From: Ailurus styani
Taxonomy: Eukaryota > Chordata > Mammalia > Carnivora > Ailuridae
Direction of reading: 5' to 3'
DNA: 64,000 bases
Assembly (NCBI GenBank): GCA_002007465.1
Contig: LNAC01000278.1
Coordinates: forward strand, 62,001-126,000
Made by a program: the position numbers and the translations under genes. Positions 1-11,505 of this stretch are shown one piece after another. Within the stretch, counting starts at the first letter, position 1. The number at the start of each line of letters is the position of its first letter. The notes beneath the pieces were generated by a model, which was not told the DNA's origin, made no database searches, and saw only the letters and a program-made list of their open reading frames with translations.

Positions 1-126
1 CCATTTTTTCAAATTGTTGCAAATCTCCAAAAAAATCTTCCAATATATTTACTGAAAAACTTAGTATATAAGTGGACCTGTGCAGTTATTCAAAGGTCAA
101 CCCATGTTATTCAAGGGTCAGCTGTA
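1..126. mobile_element. Tigger-like DNA transposon, terminal fragment
   Basis: Positions 88-119 read as a decayed terminal inverted repeat of the form ggtccact..ttcaa..gggtcaa, which I associate with the TcMar-Tigger group. Only one end is visible because the element runs off the left edge. A relative of the same family lies at 63346-63655, where the phrase aagtggaccc..cagttcaa recurs. The family name is from memory; the similarity between the two copies is visible directly. Confidence 0.55.
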
Positions 127-168
127 TTGGAAAATGTTTTTGGAGTTCCAAATTTAATTGTTTCTAGG

Positions 169-393
169 GCTTCTGGGTGGCTCAGTGGATTAAAGCCTCT
201 GCCTTCAGCTCATGTCATGATCTCAGGGTCCTGGGATCGAGTCCCGCATCAGGCTCTCTGCTCAGCGGGGAGCCTGCTTCCTTCTCTCTCTCTACCTGGC
301 TCTCTGCCTACCTGTGATCTGATCTCTCTCTCTCTCTCTCTGTCAAATAAATAAATAAAATCTTTAAAAAAAACAAAAACAAAAACAAAATTG
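169..393 (+). mobile_element. Carnivore tRNA-Lys SINE
   Basis: Head ctgggtggctcagtgg, body and tail caaataaataaataaaatcttt followed by an A-rich stretch. Target-site duplication ttgtttctagg at 158-168 and 394-404. Young arctoid-type variant. Confidence 0.95.
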
Positions 394-577
394 TTGTTTC
401 TAGGCTTCCTGGAAACCATTCTAGTAAAAAATTAAGGTGACCTTTGTTTTGTTCATAGACTTCCACAGTGGCAGAGTATCTCATTTACATGATTTTTCTA
501 CTTGTTTTTCCTTGAGCATGTGATGCTAAATAGGCAGTTTTGTCCCTATTACACATACCTTACAGACAATATTTTTT

Positions 578-823
578 TAAAGATTTTATTTATTTGAGAG
601 AAGAGAGAAAGACAGAACCTGTGTGCAAGAGTTGGGGGGGAGGCGGGAGGAAGAGGGGTGTGGAAGGAGGAGAGGGGTGGGAGGGGGTCGTGGGCAGAGG
701 CAGAGGGACAAGCAGACTTCCTGCTGAGCAGGGAGCCTGATGCGGCCCTTGATATCAGTACTCCAAGATCATAACCTGAGCCAAAGGCAGACACTTAACC
801 AACTGAGCCACCCAGGTGCCCCT
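578..823 (-). mobile_element. Carnivore SINE, older variant with purine-rich expansion
   Basis: Reads on the minus strand from the head at about 823 to the poly-T/aagatttta tail at 578. Target duplication caatatttttt at 567-577 and 824-834. The segment 634-700 is unusually G-rich on the + strand and holds a canonical G-quadruplex pattern at 674-694. Confidence 0.9.
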
Positions 824-1220
824 CAATATTTTTTATAAGCATTTATTCTATAATTTGCATACAGAAATAAAGAATCCCTTCCAGAGAAATCCAGCTTTTC
901 CCAATGCTCATTTTTTTTATTTCAAACACATCAAAATAGCATTGGTGGCCTAAAAAATTTTAAAAGCCTTTTTAGATTGGATCTAAGATAAAGACTATTA
1001 GACCTTCATTTCTCCACATTGAAAAGAGCTTAATTTACTACTTAAAAGCAAAAAACTAATTAAGTAATATTCTCATTAAATAAAATTTTCAAATGAAATT
1101 TCAAGTGGTAAGAGGCAACTGTGTATAATGCCTGATAAAATCATATATACCTGATAAAATTAGTTTTAATCTAGCCTTTAAAACTACAGTTGTATTTACT
1201 TTTTGTCACTTATTCAGCTA
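824..1220. other. AT-rich stretch, nothing recognised
   Basis: No reading frame, repeat head or RNA motif was recognised. The stretch is AT-rich and may be ordinary unique DNA or a repeat too old to name by eye. Confidence 0.5.
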
Positions 1221-2270
1221 TTTCGTTATTTATTGAGTATCATCATTTATTGAACACCAGGCACTGGAATTATAGAAATGAACAAAAATGACTAAGATCC
1301 TGTCCAAACAGAGTTTATATTTTAGTGGGGAGATCATCAGTAAACAAATAGACATATGCTTTAATGCTAGGTGGAAATATGTAGGAGCATGCAGTGTGAT
1401 GGGGGTACTGTTTTAGATAGGGTGGTCGGGGAAGGTGTCTCAAGAAGGTGACATTTGAGTTTTGTAGGAAGTCAACAAGTAAGCTATCCCAATATCTGAA
1501 GGAAGAGCACTGGAGAAAAGGAACAACAGGTACTAAAGTCTTGGGGCAGTAACCTGCCTGATATGTGCAAAAAAAAGCTAAAAGGGGTACTGCTGGCTTG
1601 ATAAACAAGAGGGAAAGTAGTAGGAGATAAGAGATGATGCTAGGTGTTGGGTTGTAAGGTGGGGGTGGGGGTGTTCTACCAGTGTTACCGCTCCTGTAAG
1701 AACTTTGGATTTTATTTGAAGTGTGATGGAAAGCCTTGGAAAGTTCTGCTTAGGGAAGTGACATTTATTTGATTTATGTTTTTAAAGAATCATTCTGACT
1801 GTTTTAGGAAGAATGGATGATAAAGGAACAAGAGCAGAGACTATCTAGGAGGCTACTTGTAATAATCCAGGCAAGAGATGATTTGGGGCAAGCAGGAGGA
1901 TAGATGTGGAACTGTTGAGAATAGTTCCAGTTCTATATTCATTTTGAAGATAGAGCCAACAGGATTTAATGTAGGTCTTGAGTGAAATAGTAGTCAAGGT
2001 AGACTCCAGAGATTTTGGCAAGAGTAACTGAGCTTTTACTCAGCTGGGGAATACTAGGAGATGAACAGATTTGGAAGCATGGGGAGTTCAAAAGATTGAC
2101 TTTAGATATATTAAATTTGAGATTTGTAATATTAGATGTCCAGGTGAAGATGACAAACGAATGACTGGGTTAATGAGACTGAAGTTATAAATTCAGGTAC
2201 CAGCATATAGATGGTTGCTAAAGCCATAATGCTGGATTAAGTCCAGGAAATTAGTGGAGGTAGAAAAAAA
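1221..2270 (-). mobile_element. Ancient L2 LINE, minus strand
   Basis: The left end (1228-1265) reads attgagtatcatcatttattgaacaccaggcac, split by decay; this is the reverse complement of the classic L2 3' end. Further right, ttggattttatttgaagtgt (1706), cagcatatagatgg (2201) and related phrases match the reverse of the L2 3' coding region. The copy is strongly diverged, with no frame preserved. Weak similarity may continue to about 3060. Confidence 0.7.
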
Positions 2271-3330
2271 GCAGCCCCAAAATTAAGCCTAATTTAGTAT
2301 GGCTAAATTACTTTTAGCATTCAAGAAGTTGTGGATCGAATAAAGCTGAGACTTAAACAGTGAGATAGAAAAAATAAGGAAAATGTAATATAACACATGT
2401 TTCAGAAAAGAGAGATTAAATGTTGCTAAATAAAGTGAGGATTAACAATTGATATATTTGGTATTATGCAAGTTGTTGATGACATTTATGAGAAAGGCTT
2501 TATGGTAATAGGATAGAGCCTGGTTGGAGTGTGATCAGCAGAGAATAGGAGGAAAAGAAAAGGAAACACCAAAAACAGGCAACTCTTTTGATGTAAAGAA
2601 ATGAAGGAGATAGAATGTCAAGGGCAAGTTTTGTTTTGTTTCATTTTTTAGAGTAAGAGATAAAACAGCATTTGATTGGTGGGAATGATCTGGTAGACAG
2701 GGAAACTGATAATTCAAGACAGAGAGTAGAAGGTACAAAGTGCTTGAGGTAGGCTAAAAGAGAATCCAGCAGAGAAGTAGAACTGGCCTTGGATAAAAGA
2801 AGAGACAGTTCATCTAATATAGTGGGAAAGAAAGTACAATATATGGAATATACAATATACAGAAACCCATGGAGTAGAAGATTTGGTGAGAAGGGAGCAA
2901 TTTCTTTACTGAATTCCTTTATTTTCTTAGTGAAGGTTTTCTTAGTAAGGTTAGGAGCTGTGGCAGGGTAAGATGCTAGAGGACTAAGAACAAGAAAGGT
3001 ATGTAAAAGTTATCTTGGAAAATGAGGAAATATAAAAGGACTAGGGAAGTCTAGTAGGATTGCCAGGCAGATAGTTTTGTTGGGTGAAATGGCCCTGCAA
3101 ATACATCTGGCATCTTTGTCCTCCATTACATACCAGTTACATACTCCCCATCATAGTGACAACCAAAAAGAACTATCACAAACTTTCAGAATGTTCCCCA
3201 GGAGGGGAGTACTGCTTTCTTTGAGAACTTCTGCTCTATTCCAATGGTCCCAGAGTCCTAGATGTGCAACAGTCTATTTCTGGTAAATAGAACTTATTTT
3301 ATGTAGGATAAACTTGATTAGTACAGTGAC
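2271..3330. other. Purine-rich stretch, possible continuation of old L2
   Basis: Rich in gaga/agaa tracts and loosely like the reverse of more upstream L2 sequence (for example tggataaaagaagagacag near 2791), but too decayed to assign. No gene was recognised. Confidence 0.35.
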
Positions 3331-3690
3331 AGATTATAATCATGGTAATACAGCACAAGCACATTTACCATATGCCAGGCACTATTTTTAATGCTTTACA
3401 TAGAGGCACCTGGGTGGCTCAGTTGGGTGTCTGATTTCAGCTCAGGTCCTGATCTCAGAGTCCTGGGATCCAGCCCTGCGTTAGACTCCCCATTCAGCAG
3501 GGAGTCTGCTTTTCCCTCTCCCTCTGTCCCTTTCCCCACTCATATGCTTGCTCTCACTCTCTCAAATAAATGAATGAAATCTTTAAAAAAATAAATGCTC
3601 TACATAAATTGACTCATTTAATCTTTATTGATTGGTACTCTTATTACCCTAATAGTACCAAATGGTTCTTCTATTGTAGTGGGCATTATT
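3330..3690 (+). mobile_element. MIR SINE, split by a younger SINE
   Basis: The left part ends in atatgccaggcactattttt (3370) and the right part resumes with gactcatttaatcttt (3611). Together they follow the MIR core order 'catatgccaggcact ... ctcatttaatcctc'. The insertion at 3403-3594 interrupts it. Confidence 0.65.
3403..3594 (+). mobile_element. Carnivore SINE inside a MIR
   Basis: Head ggcacctgggtggctcag, tail ctcaaataaatgaatgaaatcttt. Target duplication atgctttacata (3391-3402) versus atgctctacata (3595-3606), one mismatch, so moderately old. Confidence 0.92.
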
Positions 3691-3699
3691 ACCTATTCT

Positions 3700-5552
3700 G
3701 TTGTAATGGAAACCCAGAGCCAAATTAAAATATGCAAAATACTGTCTCCAGTTTTCTAGAAAATCCAGCCAAAGTTAAATTCTGTTCACATATAGTTTTG
3801 TTTATTGCTAGTCATACTCTACTGAGTTTTAAATGCATAAACCATAATCAATACTCAACATTAATCTTACCTGGGCCTCATGATCCTCAACTGCATTACC
3901 TGTGTTGGTTTAGTTTCATCTTCAATAGAAGGGACTGGTTCTTTGGTTTGCTCAGAACTCCTTTCAGTACACCTTTGGGACCTGTGCTGGGACTGAGGCT
4001 TGACAGATGCTCATCTATGGGTTTTATTCAATTTTCGGATGGTCATTACTTGCGTATTAAACCTTAACCTTAAGGGAAAGGTGATTGAAGACATCTTAAT
4101 ACTTTCTCTGTAGGGGCTTCTTCCCCACCAATCCTACTATTTTTTGGAAGGGGGTGTTTTTTCTTTAATGGAAGATGAGAAAATTCAGAGCAAGACTGCT
4201 ACCATTGAAAGAAATTTTGATTTGCTATAATTTTACTGTCTAACTTCATGGTCATTTATATGTACATTGCATTAATAAATGTAATTTTATAAATTGTAAA
4301 AAATGACATTTTTAATTGGGTTATAGAACCTTGATCTATAGGCCATTTGTGGTCCTTAGCTCATTTCACCCACATGAAAGTATGATATTACATTGGTCTC
4401 TGATTTAAAAGCAGAAATTTTAAACTTTTTTAAGCCAAGGAAAGTATTATCTAAATATGTTATGAGGAAACCACCCAAATGGTTTCCTCCCAAATATGTC
4501 AATCAGATACAAAGATAATTTATCTGATTAAAGGTGGATTGTGTCTGACCTTTATCCAGTTACTTACTTGTTCACCTCTTTACATGTCTGCTTATGCAGA
4601 GACTCCAGAACAGCCCTGAATTAACCTTTAAGGAAAATAAGCTTGAGTTTAGGCCACTGAGGGAAGGGGAGTGCCACAGTTTTTGCCCTAGCTATCATGC
4701 CCGTAACCCTTTCACTGTCACTGCTCTCTTTCTCTCCCTCTTAAAAAAGAAAAATCTCCCAGGCCTTTTTCCTGTATTTCTCTACTTCTCTATGTTGTGC
4801 TGTTTCTTTGTGCACACATTTCTCTCTTGTCATTTCCCTTTCCTGCTCTTACTTTTCTTTTTCACTGACTATTTTCAGGTAGCCCTTCATCTATCTTCCT
4901 TACTGTGCCCTCAAACCATAGTATGAAATAACTGTCTAAATATCTTATTTATGTCTTCTGTTGTTGTTTTATCAATTTAGTTTGACTTTGCACTCCCTCC
5001 CAATTATCCCCCAACCGGAATTACTTGCTTTTTATATTCCATGTGGTCCATTATTGACTTTTTCTGATTCATATTTCTTATTTCCCACTCTTGCTTTAAG
5101 TTATGCTCCTGATTATTATAGTGGACATTAATGCTAAATTAAGAATATTTCAAAAGCTAATCTTTTTTATTATTTTTTATTATTATTCCAGGGAGAAGAT
5201 TTGTAATTAAATGAAGATGTTGATGTAGTGAAAAATGAGATTTTTGGTACTGTGTTTATTACATGTAGCTCATACTTCATAGAAGCTGTAATTTTATTGC
5301 TTTTGAATAAACTTTTATTTCAGTATATTTAAAGAAAGTTCTTCTAAACGTTATTCTTTGTGAAAGTTAATTCATTACTCATTTTTTATTTAAACTTGCT
5401 GCTTTGTTTTTTATATAAAAATCACTGTTAAAATGCATAAGTACATTGACTATATTTTCAATTAGAATAATATTATTTGCTTATTCTAGTAATACGTTAC
5501 TTTTAAAATGAGTAATAAGAATTTAAAAGTCACTCTGCCACAGGTTCATAAT
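3700..5552. other. Unassigned AT-rich DNA
   Basis: About 1.9 kb without a recognised repeat head, RNA gene or conserved frame. One open frame near 4594-4926 is leucine- and phenylalanine-rich because the DNA is pyrimidine-rich; it resembles no family I know and I do not call it a gene. Confidence 0.4.
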
Positions 5553-5900
5553 TGTACTAATAATGGCTGGCTTTTGTTGAGTGTTTACCATTTATCCGTT
5601 ACTATTCTAAGCACTTTATAGTAACTCGTTAAATTAACATAACTTATTTTATGTTAATTTAATGGAGCACAAGCAGGGGGAGCGACACGCAGAGGGAGAG
5701 CGAGAAGCGGGCTTCCCACTGAGCAGGGACACCTATGCGGGGCTCGATTTCCAGGACACTGAGGTCATGACCTGAGTCCAAGACAGATGCTTAACCAACT
5801 GAGCCATGCAGGCGCTCCTCACGTAATCTATTTTGTGAGGTATATACTATTATCATTCCTGTTTTACAGGTGGAATTATTTAACATGATGACACAAGTAT
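5553..5900 (+). mobile_element. MIR SINE, split by a SINE fragment
   Basis: taataatggctggcttttgt (5558) and ctaagcactttatagtaact (5608) on the left, and tactattatcattcctgtttt (5846, split by wear) on the right, follow MIR order. A minus-strand carnivore SINE separates the halves. Confidence 0.65.
5663..5818 (-). mobile_element. Carnivore SINE, tail-truncated, inside a MIR
   Basis: Reverse-oriented head (gagccatgcaggcgctcc, ending at 5818) and body are present. The poly-T/aaataaat tail is missing. No clear target duplication. Confidence 0.85.
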
Positions 5901-6279
5901 GTGTTCCAAAGAAACTGATTTGTTCTAAGTATCAGGAGATGGACTTTGGGTTAGTGGCCCCATTTATACATGGCTAGCTTTATGGTAGAATAAAAATAAT
6001 GCAGCAAAATTAACTTGACATATTTAAACCTTCAAATTTAAAAATCTCTTGAGTTCAAATTTGTTTTCTTTAGACCATATATTTAAAGTGTATATAAATG
6101 TGTCCTTAGGAGTGAATTTTTTCTAATATGTAAGCAGTGAAGCCATTAATGTTGACAGTACCATTTGAATAACACTAATTCAGAATTTGTAATTACTTGG
6201 CAGGAGTAGAATAAAGTTTATCTTTTTACTGCTACTCACTAGTGACTTGACCCTAAGAGTTAAATTACTGATTTAGTCT

Positions 6280-7680
6280 TCTTGGCCAGCACCCTTTTTT
6301 CCCTTTCCCCTGACCTTCTATCAACGTGCCTTATGAGCTCTTGTTCACAGACGAGTGAACATTACTAAGTCACATTGTACTTCTGACACCTTCATTAATT
6401 TAGTTTCCAGTCTGAGCTGGACTCTTAATTTTGACAAACCTTAACCTCTTCCTTTTAGCTTCCTTTCTCTTACTCTTGACAGGCATGTTAATATTTGTTA
6501 TTCTTTTCAACTATAACCTTTACTCCATCTCCCATACTTTCAAAAGATAACTTAGCCACATACTTCAATGGAGATCTTCTGATCCAATCTCCACCAATTT
6601 CCTTCATCTTTCTAGACCTGCCTATGCCAGCATGCATTTCTTATTTTCTTCTCTCCTATCTCAGAAAGGCCTATTTTTCTAAAAGGCCAGTCCTTGTACT
6701 TGTGTACTAACTTTCATTCTTTCCCTTTGATTCTCGATTTTACTCTATTAAATAACCCATATCTTGTCCTTTATCTTTAATCCTATCCCTTTGATTTCTC
6801 CCATTCACATAAATATGTTCAAATCCCTTCCCTGGCCTAAACAACAAAAACTAAAATCCCACCTTTATAATACCTACTCCTCAAAAAAAAAAAAAAATAC
6901 TCAGTATCCTTATAGTGCATACCTATTTTGCTTGAACTTTCCCACATCCCATTCATTGCACTTCATATATATTTGCAATAGGAATAGCCATGTTATACTC
7001 CAATCCATTCACCTCTGTCATCGCTGACTACTGCTGATTCATTCAGGGTTAGACACTTAGTTTAAGGGCCACAGTCTTTTCTTAAGAATTTTAAAACTCA
7101 AACTACAAACAAACTCCATCTTTTTGCATGCTTGGACTGTAAAATGTCAAACTCCAGAGCTCTTGATTGCTGTCTTTCCTACCATGTGGGTCAAAGCAGC
7201 AATGCAACTAGTCTGGAGAAAGACAGAAAGGGAAACAAACCTACAGAGAAGAACAAGAAAAAGAATAACAAGATCCTGGTTCCACATGCTTTTGAGACTC
7301 AGCCACATTACTGACCTTCCCTTCTGAGACACCACAATATTCTTACAATAAGCCCTTTTACAAAGCTCGTTCAAATTGGATTTCTGTCACTTGCAAGCAA
7401 AAAAGCACTAACCTATGTACTTTGTCTTTTTTTTGCCACCAAATTTCTTAGAAAAACCATTCTATATTCCCTGTTTTACTCTACTTGCAATCCAATTCTT
7501 AACCTAATACAATCTGACTTTTACCACTCCGTTGCCACACCCAGTGTTCTATTTTCATTCTTTGATGTTTTGGTAGCATTTGACATTGTTTACTAGTTCT
7601 CCTTTATTATCTCTTGATTTGACTCTAAATCACTGCTAGTACTTCCTGATTCTCCTTTTAAAAACAAATAGCTAACCTTT
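6280..7680 (+). mobile_element. Probable ancient L2 LINE, + strand (upstream part)
   Basis: Pyrimidine-rich text with L2-like phrases, best at 7560-7650: ggtagcatttgacattgtt and cctgattctcctttt. The 6430-7050 part is weaker. It probably belongs with the L2 sequence at 8345-9350, the two being separated by MIR-like DNA and insertions. Frames are broken throughout. Confidence 0.5.
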
Positions 7681-7745
7681 ACCTAATGCTGTGTGCCAGG
7701 CAGGTTTGTAAACTCTTTACAAGTATTATATTTTAATGAGGAACA
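7655..7745 (+). mobile_element. MIR-like fragment
   Basis: aaatagctaacctttaccta followed by tgtgccaggcaggtttgtaa and ctctttacaagtattat follows the MIR order 'agctaacatttatt ... gtgccaggcac ... ctttacatgtatta'. Confidence 0.5.
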
Positions 7746-8204
7746 AATAAGAGGAATAGCTATAAGAAAATGCCTTTCAAGGAAGTCATGCAACACAGCA
7801 CAATAGTACCATATGATACAGATGTAAAATAGTTTATTGAGGAAAAGTTCAGAGACAGTAGCAGGAGAAAACACACAATCCCACAAACTCTTATCCTATA
7901 GCTTTGGCATAGTCTGTATGCACTGTGTCCAAAGTTCCAGTGGAAAGAAACCCTGCCTCCATAATATTCTACATACTTGTTATTGAGGTGGGGTGGAAAT
8001 ATCTGTGTAGCTATGTCCTAATGGAAACTTCCTTGTAAATGAAGTGCCCATGTTAGAGAAGGGGAACCTTTCTGTTGAGCTAACTCAAATTTGTTGATCC
8101 AGCTGTCCTCTTTATTACTAAAATTTGAGAGGACAGGAGATTGGGGGCTGAATGAGCCTCCAGAGCTATTGTGATTGTTTCTCATTAGTCAAGTGCTACT
8201 ATTG
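7746..8204. other. Unassigned DNA between MIR-like pieces
   Basis: Nothing was recognised: no frame, RNA motif or repeat head. The right part leads into a MIR at 8205. Confidence 0.4.
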
Positions 8205-8345
8205 TTCACTGTGCTTCACAGAAGAGAAAACAGACACAGAAATGTTAAGTTATTTTTCTCATGGTCATGTAGCTTTATAACAGCTGGGATTTGAACTGAC
8301 TTCAGAGTCCATGCTCTTAACCACTAAAGCCACATTGCCTCTTTA
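8205..8345 (+). mobile_element. MIR SINE, 3' half
   Basis: aagagaaaacagacacagaa, gttaagttatttttctcatgg, agctgggatttgaac and catgctcttaaccactaa occur in MIR order. This is the well-known MIR core with only modest decay. Confidence 0.8.
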
Positions 8346-8468
8346 TATTGCCTTTTACTTCTTTGAACATCCATTCTTAGTATCCTTATCTGCCTACTCT
8401 AAAATATTGGGCTTCCCTAGGTTTCTATCTTAGGTTTCTTACCTCTTCTAAAAAGATATGTGTTCTTC

Positions 8469-8661
8469 GGGCGCCTGGGTGGCTCAGTGGGTTAAAGCCT
8501 CTGCCTTCAGCTCAGGTCATGATCTCAGGGTCCTGGGATCGAGCCCCGCATCAGGCTCCCTGCTCAGCGGGGAGCCTGCTTCCTCCTCTCTCTCTGCCTG
8601 CCTCTCTGCCTACTTGTGATCTCTCTCTCTCTCTGTCAAATAAATAAATAAAATAAAATAA
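8469..8661 (+). mobile_element. Carnivore SINE, young
   Basis: Near-consensus copy from gggcgcctgggtggctcagtg to the aaataaaataaaa tail. Perfect 18-base target duplication aaaagatatgtgttcttc at 8451-8468 and 8662-8679, which indicates a recent insertion. Confidence 0.97.
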
Positions 8662-8722
8662 AAAAGATATGTGTTCTTCTTACAGCATCTCATCCAGTCC
8701 TGTTACTTCAATAATAATCTTT

Positions 8723-8883
8723 TTTTTAAGATTTTTTTTTTAGAGTTTTTATTTATTTATTTGACACACAGATCATAAGTAGGCAGAGAGGCAGGCAGAG
8801 AGATGCGGGCCTCAATCCAGGACCCTGAGATCATGACCTGAGCCAAAGGCAGAGGCTTTAACCCACTGAGCCACCTAGGTGCC
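8723..8883 (-). mobile_element. Carnivore SINE, young, internally shortened
   Basis: Poly-T/atttatttatttgacacacag on the left and ccacctaggtgcc on the right. Perfect target duplication tcaataataatcttt at 8708-8722 and 8884-8898. The middle lacks roughly 30 bases between gcaggcagagag and atgcgggcc compared with neighbours. Confidence 0.95.
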
Positions 8884-9360
8884 TCAATAATAATCTTTAT
8901 GGTAATAACTTTCAGATCTATATCTCCATATTTTCCTTGCAACAGATCTGTATTTTCAGTTGCCTACCCAGATATTCCCTGGATGTCCTATAGATTTCTA
9001 AGAAAACTTAAAATTTATCCAAAACTGAACTCATGGTATTTTCTCAAAATTTACCTGTCCTGCTTTCCAGTTTTCCTTTTGTTTAGATGTTTGCTTATTT
9101 TCCATCATCATTCACCCAGTTCTTGCTATCAAACACCATAATCTGGTGGCTATCAGATCACTGTTTTCTCTTTTTGCAAAACAGAGATTACACTATTCGG
9201 TTTAAGCCATCTAGGCCTGTAAGCTCTTGTTATAATGTATTTCATCTATGAAATCTTTCATTCCAGTATCCCCAGTCTTTGACAATAATCTCTTACCCTT
9301 TCATCTCTCTCATTCTCTAATCGCTGCTGATATTTTTCCATATTATTAAGAACGTATTTC

Positions 9361-9554
9361 CAGGGCACCTGGGTGACTCAGTTGGACATCCAACTCTTGA
9401 TTTCAGCTCAGGTCATGATCTTAGGGTCATGGGACTGAGCCCTAAGGCAGGGCTCCAGGCTCAGCAGGAAGGCCGCTTGAGATTCTCTCTCTCCCTCTGC
9501 CCCTCTCCCCACTTGTGCCCTCTCTTTCTCTCTCAAATAGGTAAATCTTTAAAA
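9361..9554 (+). mobile_element. Carnivore SINE, older, first of a same-site pair
   Basis: Head gggcacctgggtgactcag, variant body ttggacatccaactcttgatttc, tail caaataggtaaatcttt. Its target duplication aagaacgtatt (9349-9359) recurs as aagaacatatt at its right end, where a second SINE later landed. Confidence 0.92.
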
Positions 9555-9566
9555 AAGAACATATTA

Positions 9567-9767
9567 GGGCGCCTGGGTGGCTCAGTGGGTTAAAGCCTCT
9601 GCTTTTGGCTCAGGTCATGATCTCAGTGTCCTGGGATCGAGGCCCACATCGGGCTCTCTGCTCAGCAGGGAGCCTGCTTCCTCCTCTCCTTGTCTCTCTA
9701 CCTGGCTCTCTGCCTACTTGTGATCTCTATCTCTGTGTCAAATAAATAAATAAAATCTTAAAAAAAA
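9567..9767 (+). mobile_element. Carnivore SINE, young, inserted at the same target
   Basis: Consensus head gggcgcctgggtggctcagtg and tail caaataaataaataaaatctt plus A-run. Perfect duplication aaaaaagaacatatta at 9551-9566 and 9768-9783, taking in the A tail of the preceding SINE. Confidence 0.96.
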
Positions 9768-9784
9768 AAAAAAGAACATATTAG

Positions 9785-10490
9785 TGTTTAACACTTTTTT
9801 CTATAATGTGGAATCCCATCATAGAGGTAATTTACTAATGTGGTTAAGAATATGGACTTTGAATAGGAACCTTATACATAAGTCATAATAGAATTATTGG
9901 TATTGGTCTTGCCCTCAGGTCCTACACAATTATAAAACTGAACAATACGTGCAAGGCATTGAACAGGTAGCACAAGACTATAATCCTTAAAAGAAGGGAA
10001 ACATTTACCCAGGCCTCAGAATGGTCACTAACTTCCCCAGTTACAACTCTGGTACAGGGAAAGAAAGCCTGAGTGGAGTGGTATTCATGCTGATCTGAGG
10101 CAGATATCTGAGTTTGGAGTTGCTATGATGGCTAGAATTTGTGAAGCAAAATACCAGAGATGAGGAAGCTTTATACGGAGGGTAGGCACAGAAGATTGAG
10201 AGTTTCCCTCAAGTCCCTGCAAAGGGCAGGCTTTATATGTACAGGATGAAAATCTGCAAGACTAATGGAGAGTGGCTGCTATGAGGCCTAGTGGAAAGGA
10301 GATACCAGAAATTGCACACTTCTAGGTAATGTTGAAGTTTCAGCTTGTCCACAGAGAAGATACTTGCTGAACAACTCGGGCACATAAGGTCGCACACTGA
10401 GTATAAGGATAAAGCCCTAGAATAAAGGCATACCACAGGACTAAATTAACTATGCCCATAATCTTTGGGTCAAAGAATGTATAAAAAGGG
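9785..10490. other. Unassigned DNA
   Basis: About 700 bases with no recognised repeat or gene. It lies directly upstream of a worn L1 ORF2 segment and could be an older L1 5' part, but I cannot show this. Confidence 0.4.
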
Positions 10491-10774
10491 AATTTAGATA
10501 TTATCTTTAATTGATTGGTAATAAAGACACAAAAGTAAAAATTTGTGAGATACAGCTAAAGCAGTAGGGGGAAATTTATGACCTTACTTTGTAATTAATT
10601 TATAAATAATCTATAAAGAAAAAAGGTTTAAAACCAGTGGTCTAAATTTCCACCTTAAGAATCTAGAAGGGAAAAAAACAAACCTAAAGTACATAGGAAA
10701 AAGGGGGAAAAATGAACAAAAATCAGTGATACAGAAAATAGAGAAAATTAATACAGTTAAAAGTTGATTCATTG

Positions 10775-10960
10775 GGACGCCTGGGTGGCTCAGTTGGTTA
10801 AGCAGCTGCCTTTGGATCAGGTCATAATCCCAGGGTCCTGGGATTGAGTCCCACTTTGGGCTTCTTGCTCGGAGGGGAGCCTGCCTCTCTCTCTGCCTCT
10901 GCCTGCTTGTGCGCTCTCTCTCTCTCTCTCTCTCTGACAAATAAATAAAATCTTTTTTAA
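10775..10960 (+). mobile_element. Carnivore SINE in L1 remnant
   Basis: Head gggacgcctgggtggctcag (the first g belongs to the target), tail gacaaataaataaaatctttt. Target duplication aaaagttgattcattg at 10759-10774 and 10961-10976, perfect over 16 bases. Confidence 0.95.
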
Positions 10961-11316
10961 AAAAGTTGATTCATTGAAAATATTAATCAAATTATTTGAT
11001 CTAGGAAGGATGATCAAGACAGAGAATACAAATAACCAATATTTAGAATGAAAGAGGGGCTGGCTATGACAAGAGATCCTATAGACATTTTTAAATATGA
11101 TCAGGGAATATTAAGAACACCTGAAACTGTGAAAATGGAGGAGGGGAAAATTCCCAGATTACTTTATGAGAGCACCATAACAATGATATACCAAAATTTA
11201 ACAAGTATAGCACATAAAAAGAAAATATCCCTTGTGAACACACACTGTAGGTCAGAAAACTATACCCTCAAGCCAAATGTGGCTCTCCTGTCCCTGTTTT
11301 TGGAAATAAAGTTTGA

Positions 11317-11505
11317 AGAGCACCTGGGTTGCTCAGTCAATTAAGCCATAGACTTGATTTCAGTTCAGGTCATGATCTCAGGGTCATGAGATCAAGCCCC
11401 TGCACTTGGTGTGGAGTCTGCTTGAGATTCTCTCTCCTTTTCCTTTTGCTCCTCACCCCAATTGTGTTCTCTTTCTCTCAAATAAAATAAATGAAGTCTT
11501 TAAAA
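11317..11505 (+). mobile_element. Carnivore SINE, older variant
   Basis: Head gagcacctgggttgctcag, body with the 'catagacttgatttcag' variant, tail caaataaaataaatgaagtcttt. Imperfect duplication aaataaagtttga versus aatataaagtttga on either side. Confidence 0.9.

Larger units (their letters stand above)
8345..9350 (+). mobile_element. Ancient L2 LINE, + strand (coding remnant)
   Basis: After removing two SINEs, the text follows the L2 ORF 3' part: gggcttccctaggtttc, ctttcagatctatatctcc, ggatgtcctatagatttc, ccaaaactgaactcatgg. Heavily decayed, no open frame. Confidence 0.65.

Noticed and set aside
4594..4926. Hydrophobic 110-codon frame that could suggest a membrane protein
   Set aside because: Pyrimidine-rich DNA gives Leu/Phe/Ser-rich frames by composition; no start context, splice sites or family resemblance.
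8469..8540. tRNA-like box A and box B sequences (in all SINE heads)
   Set aside because: These are the tRNA-Lys-derived heads of SINEs, not tRNA genes; no acceptor stem pairing is present.
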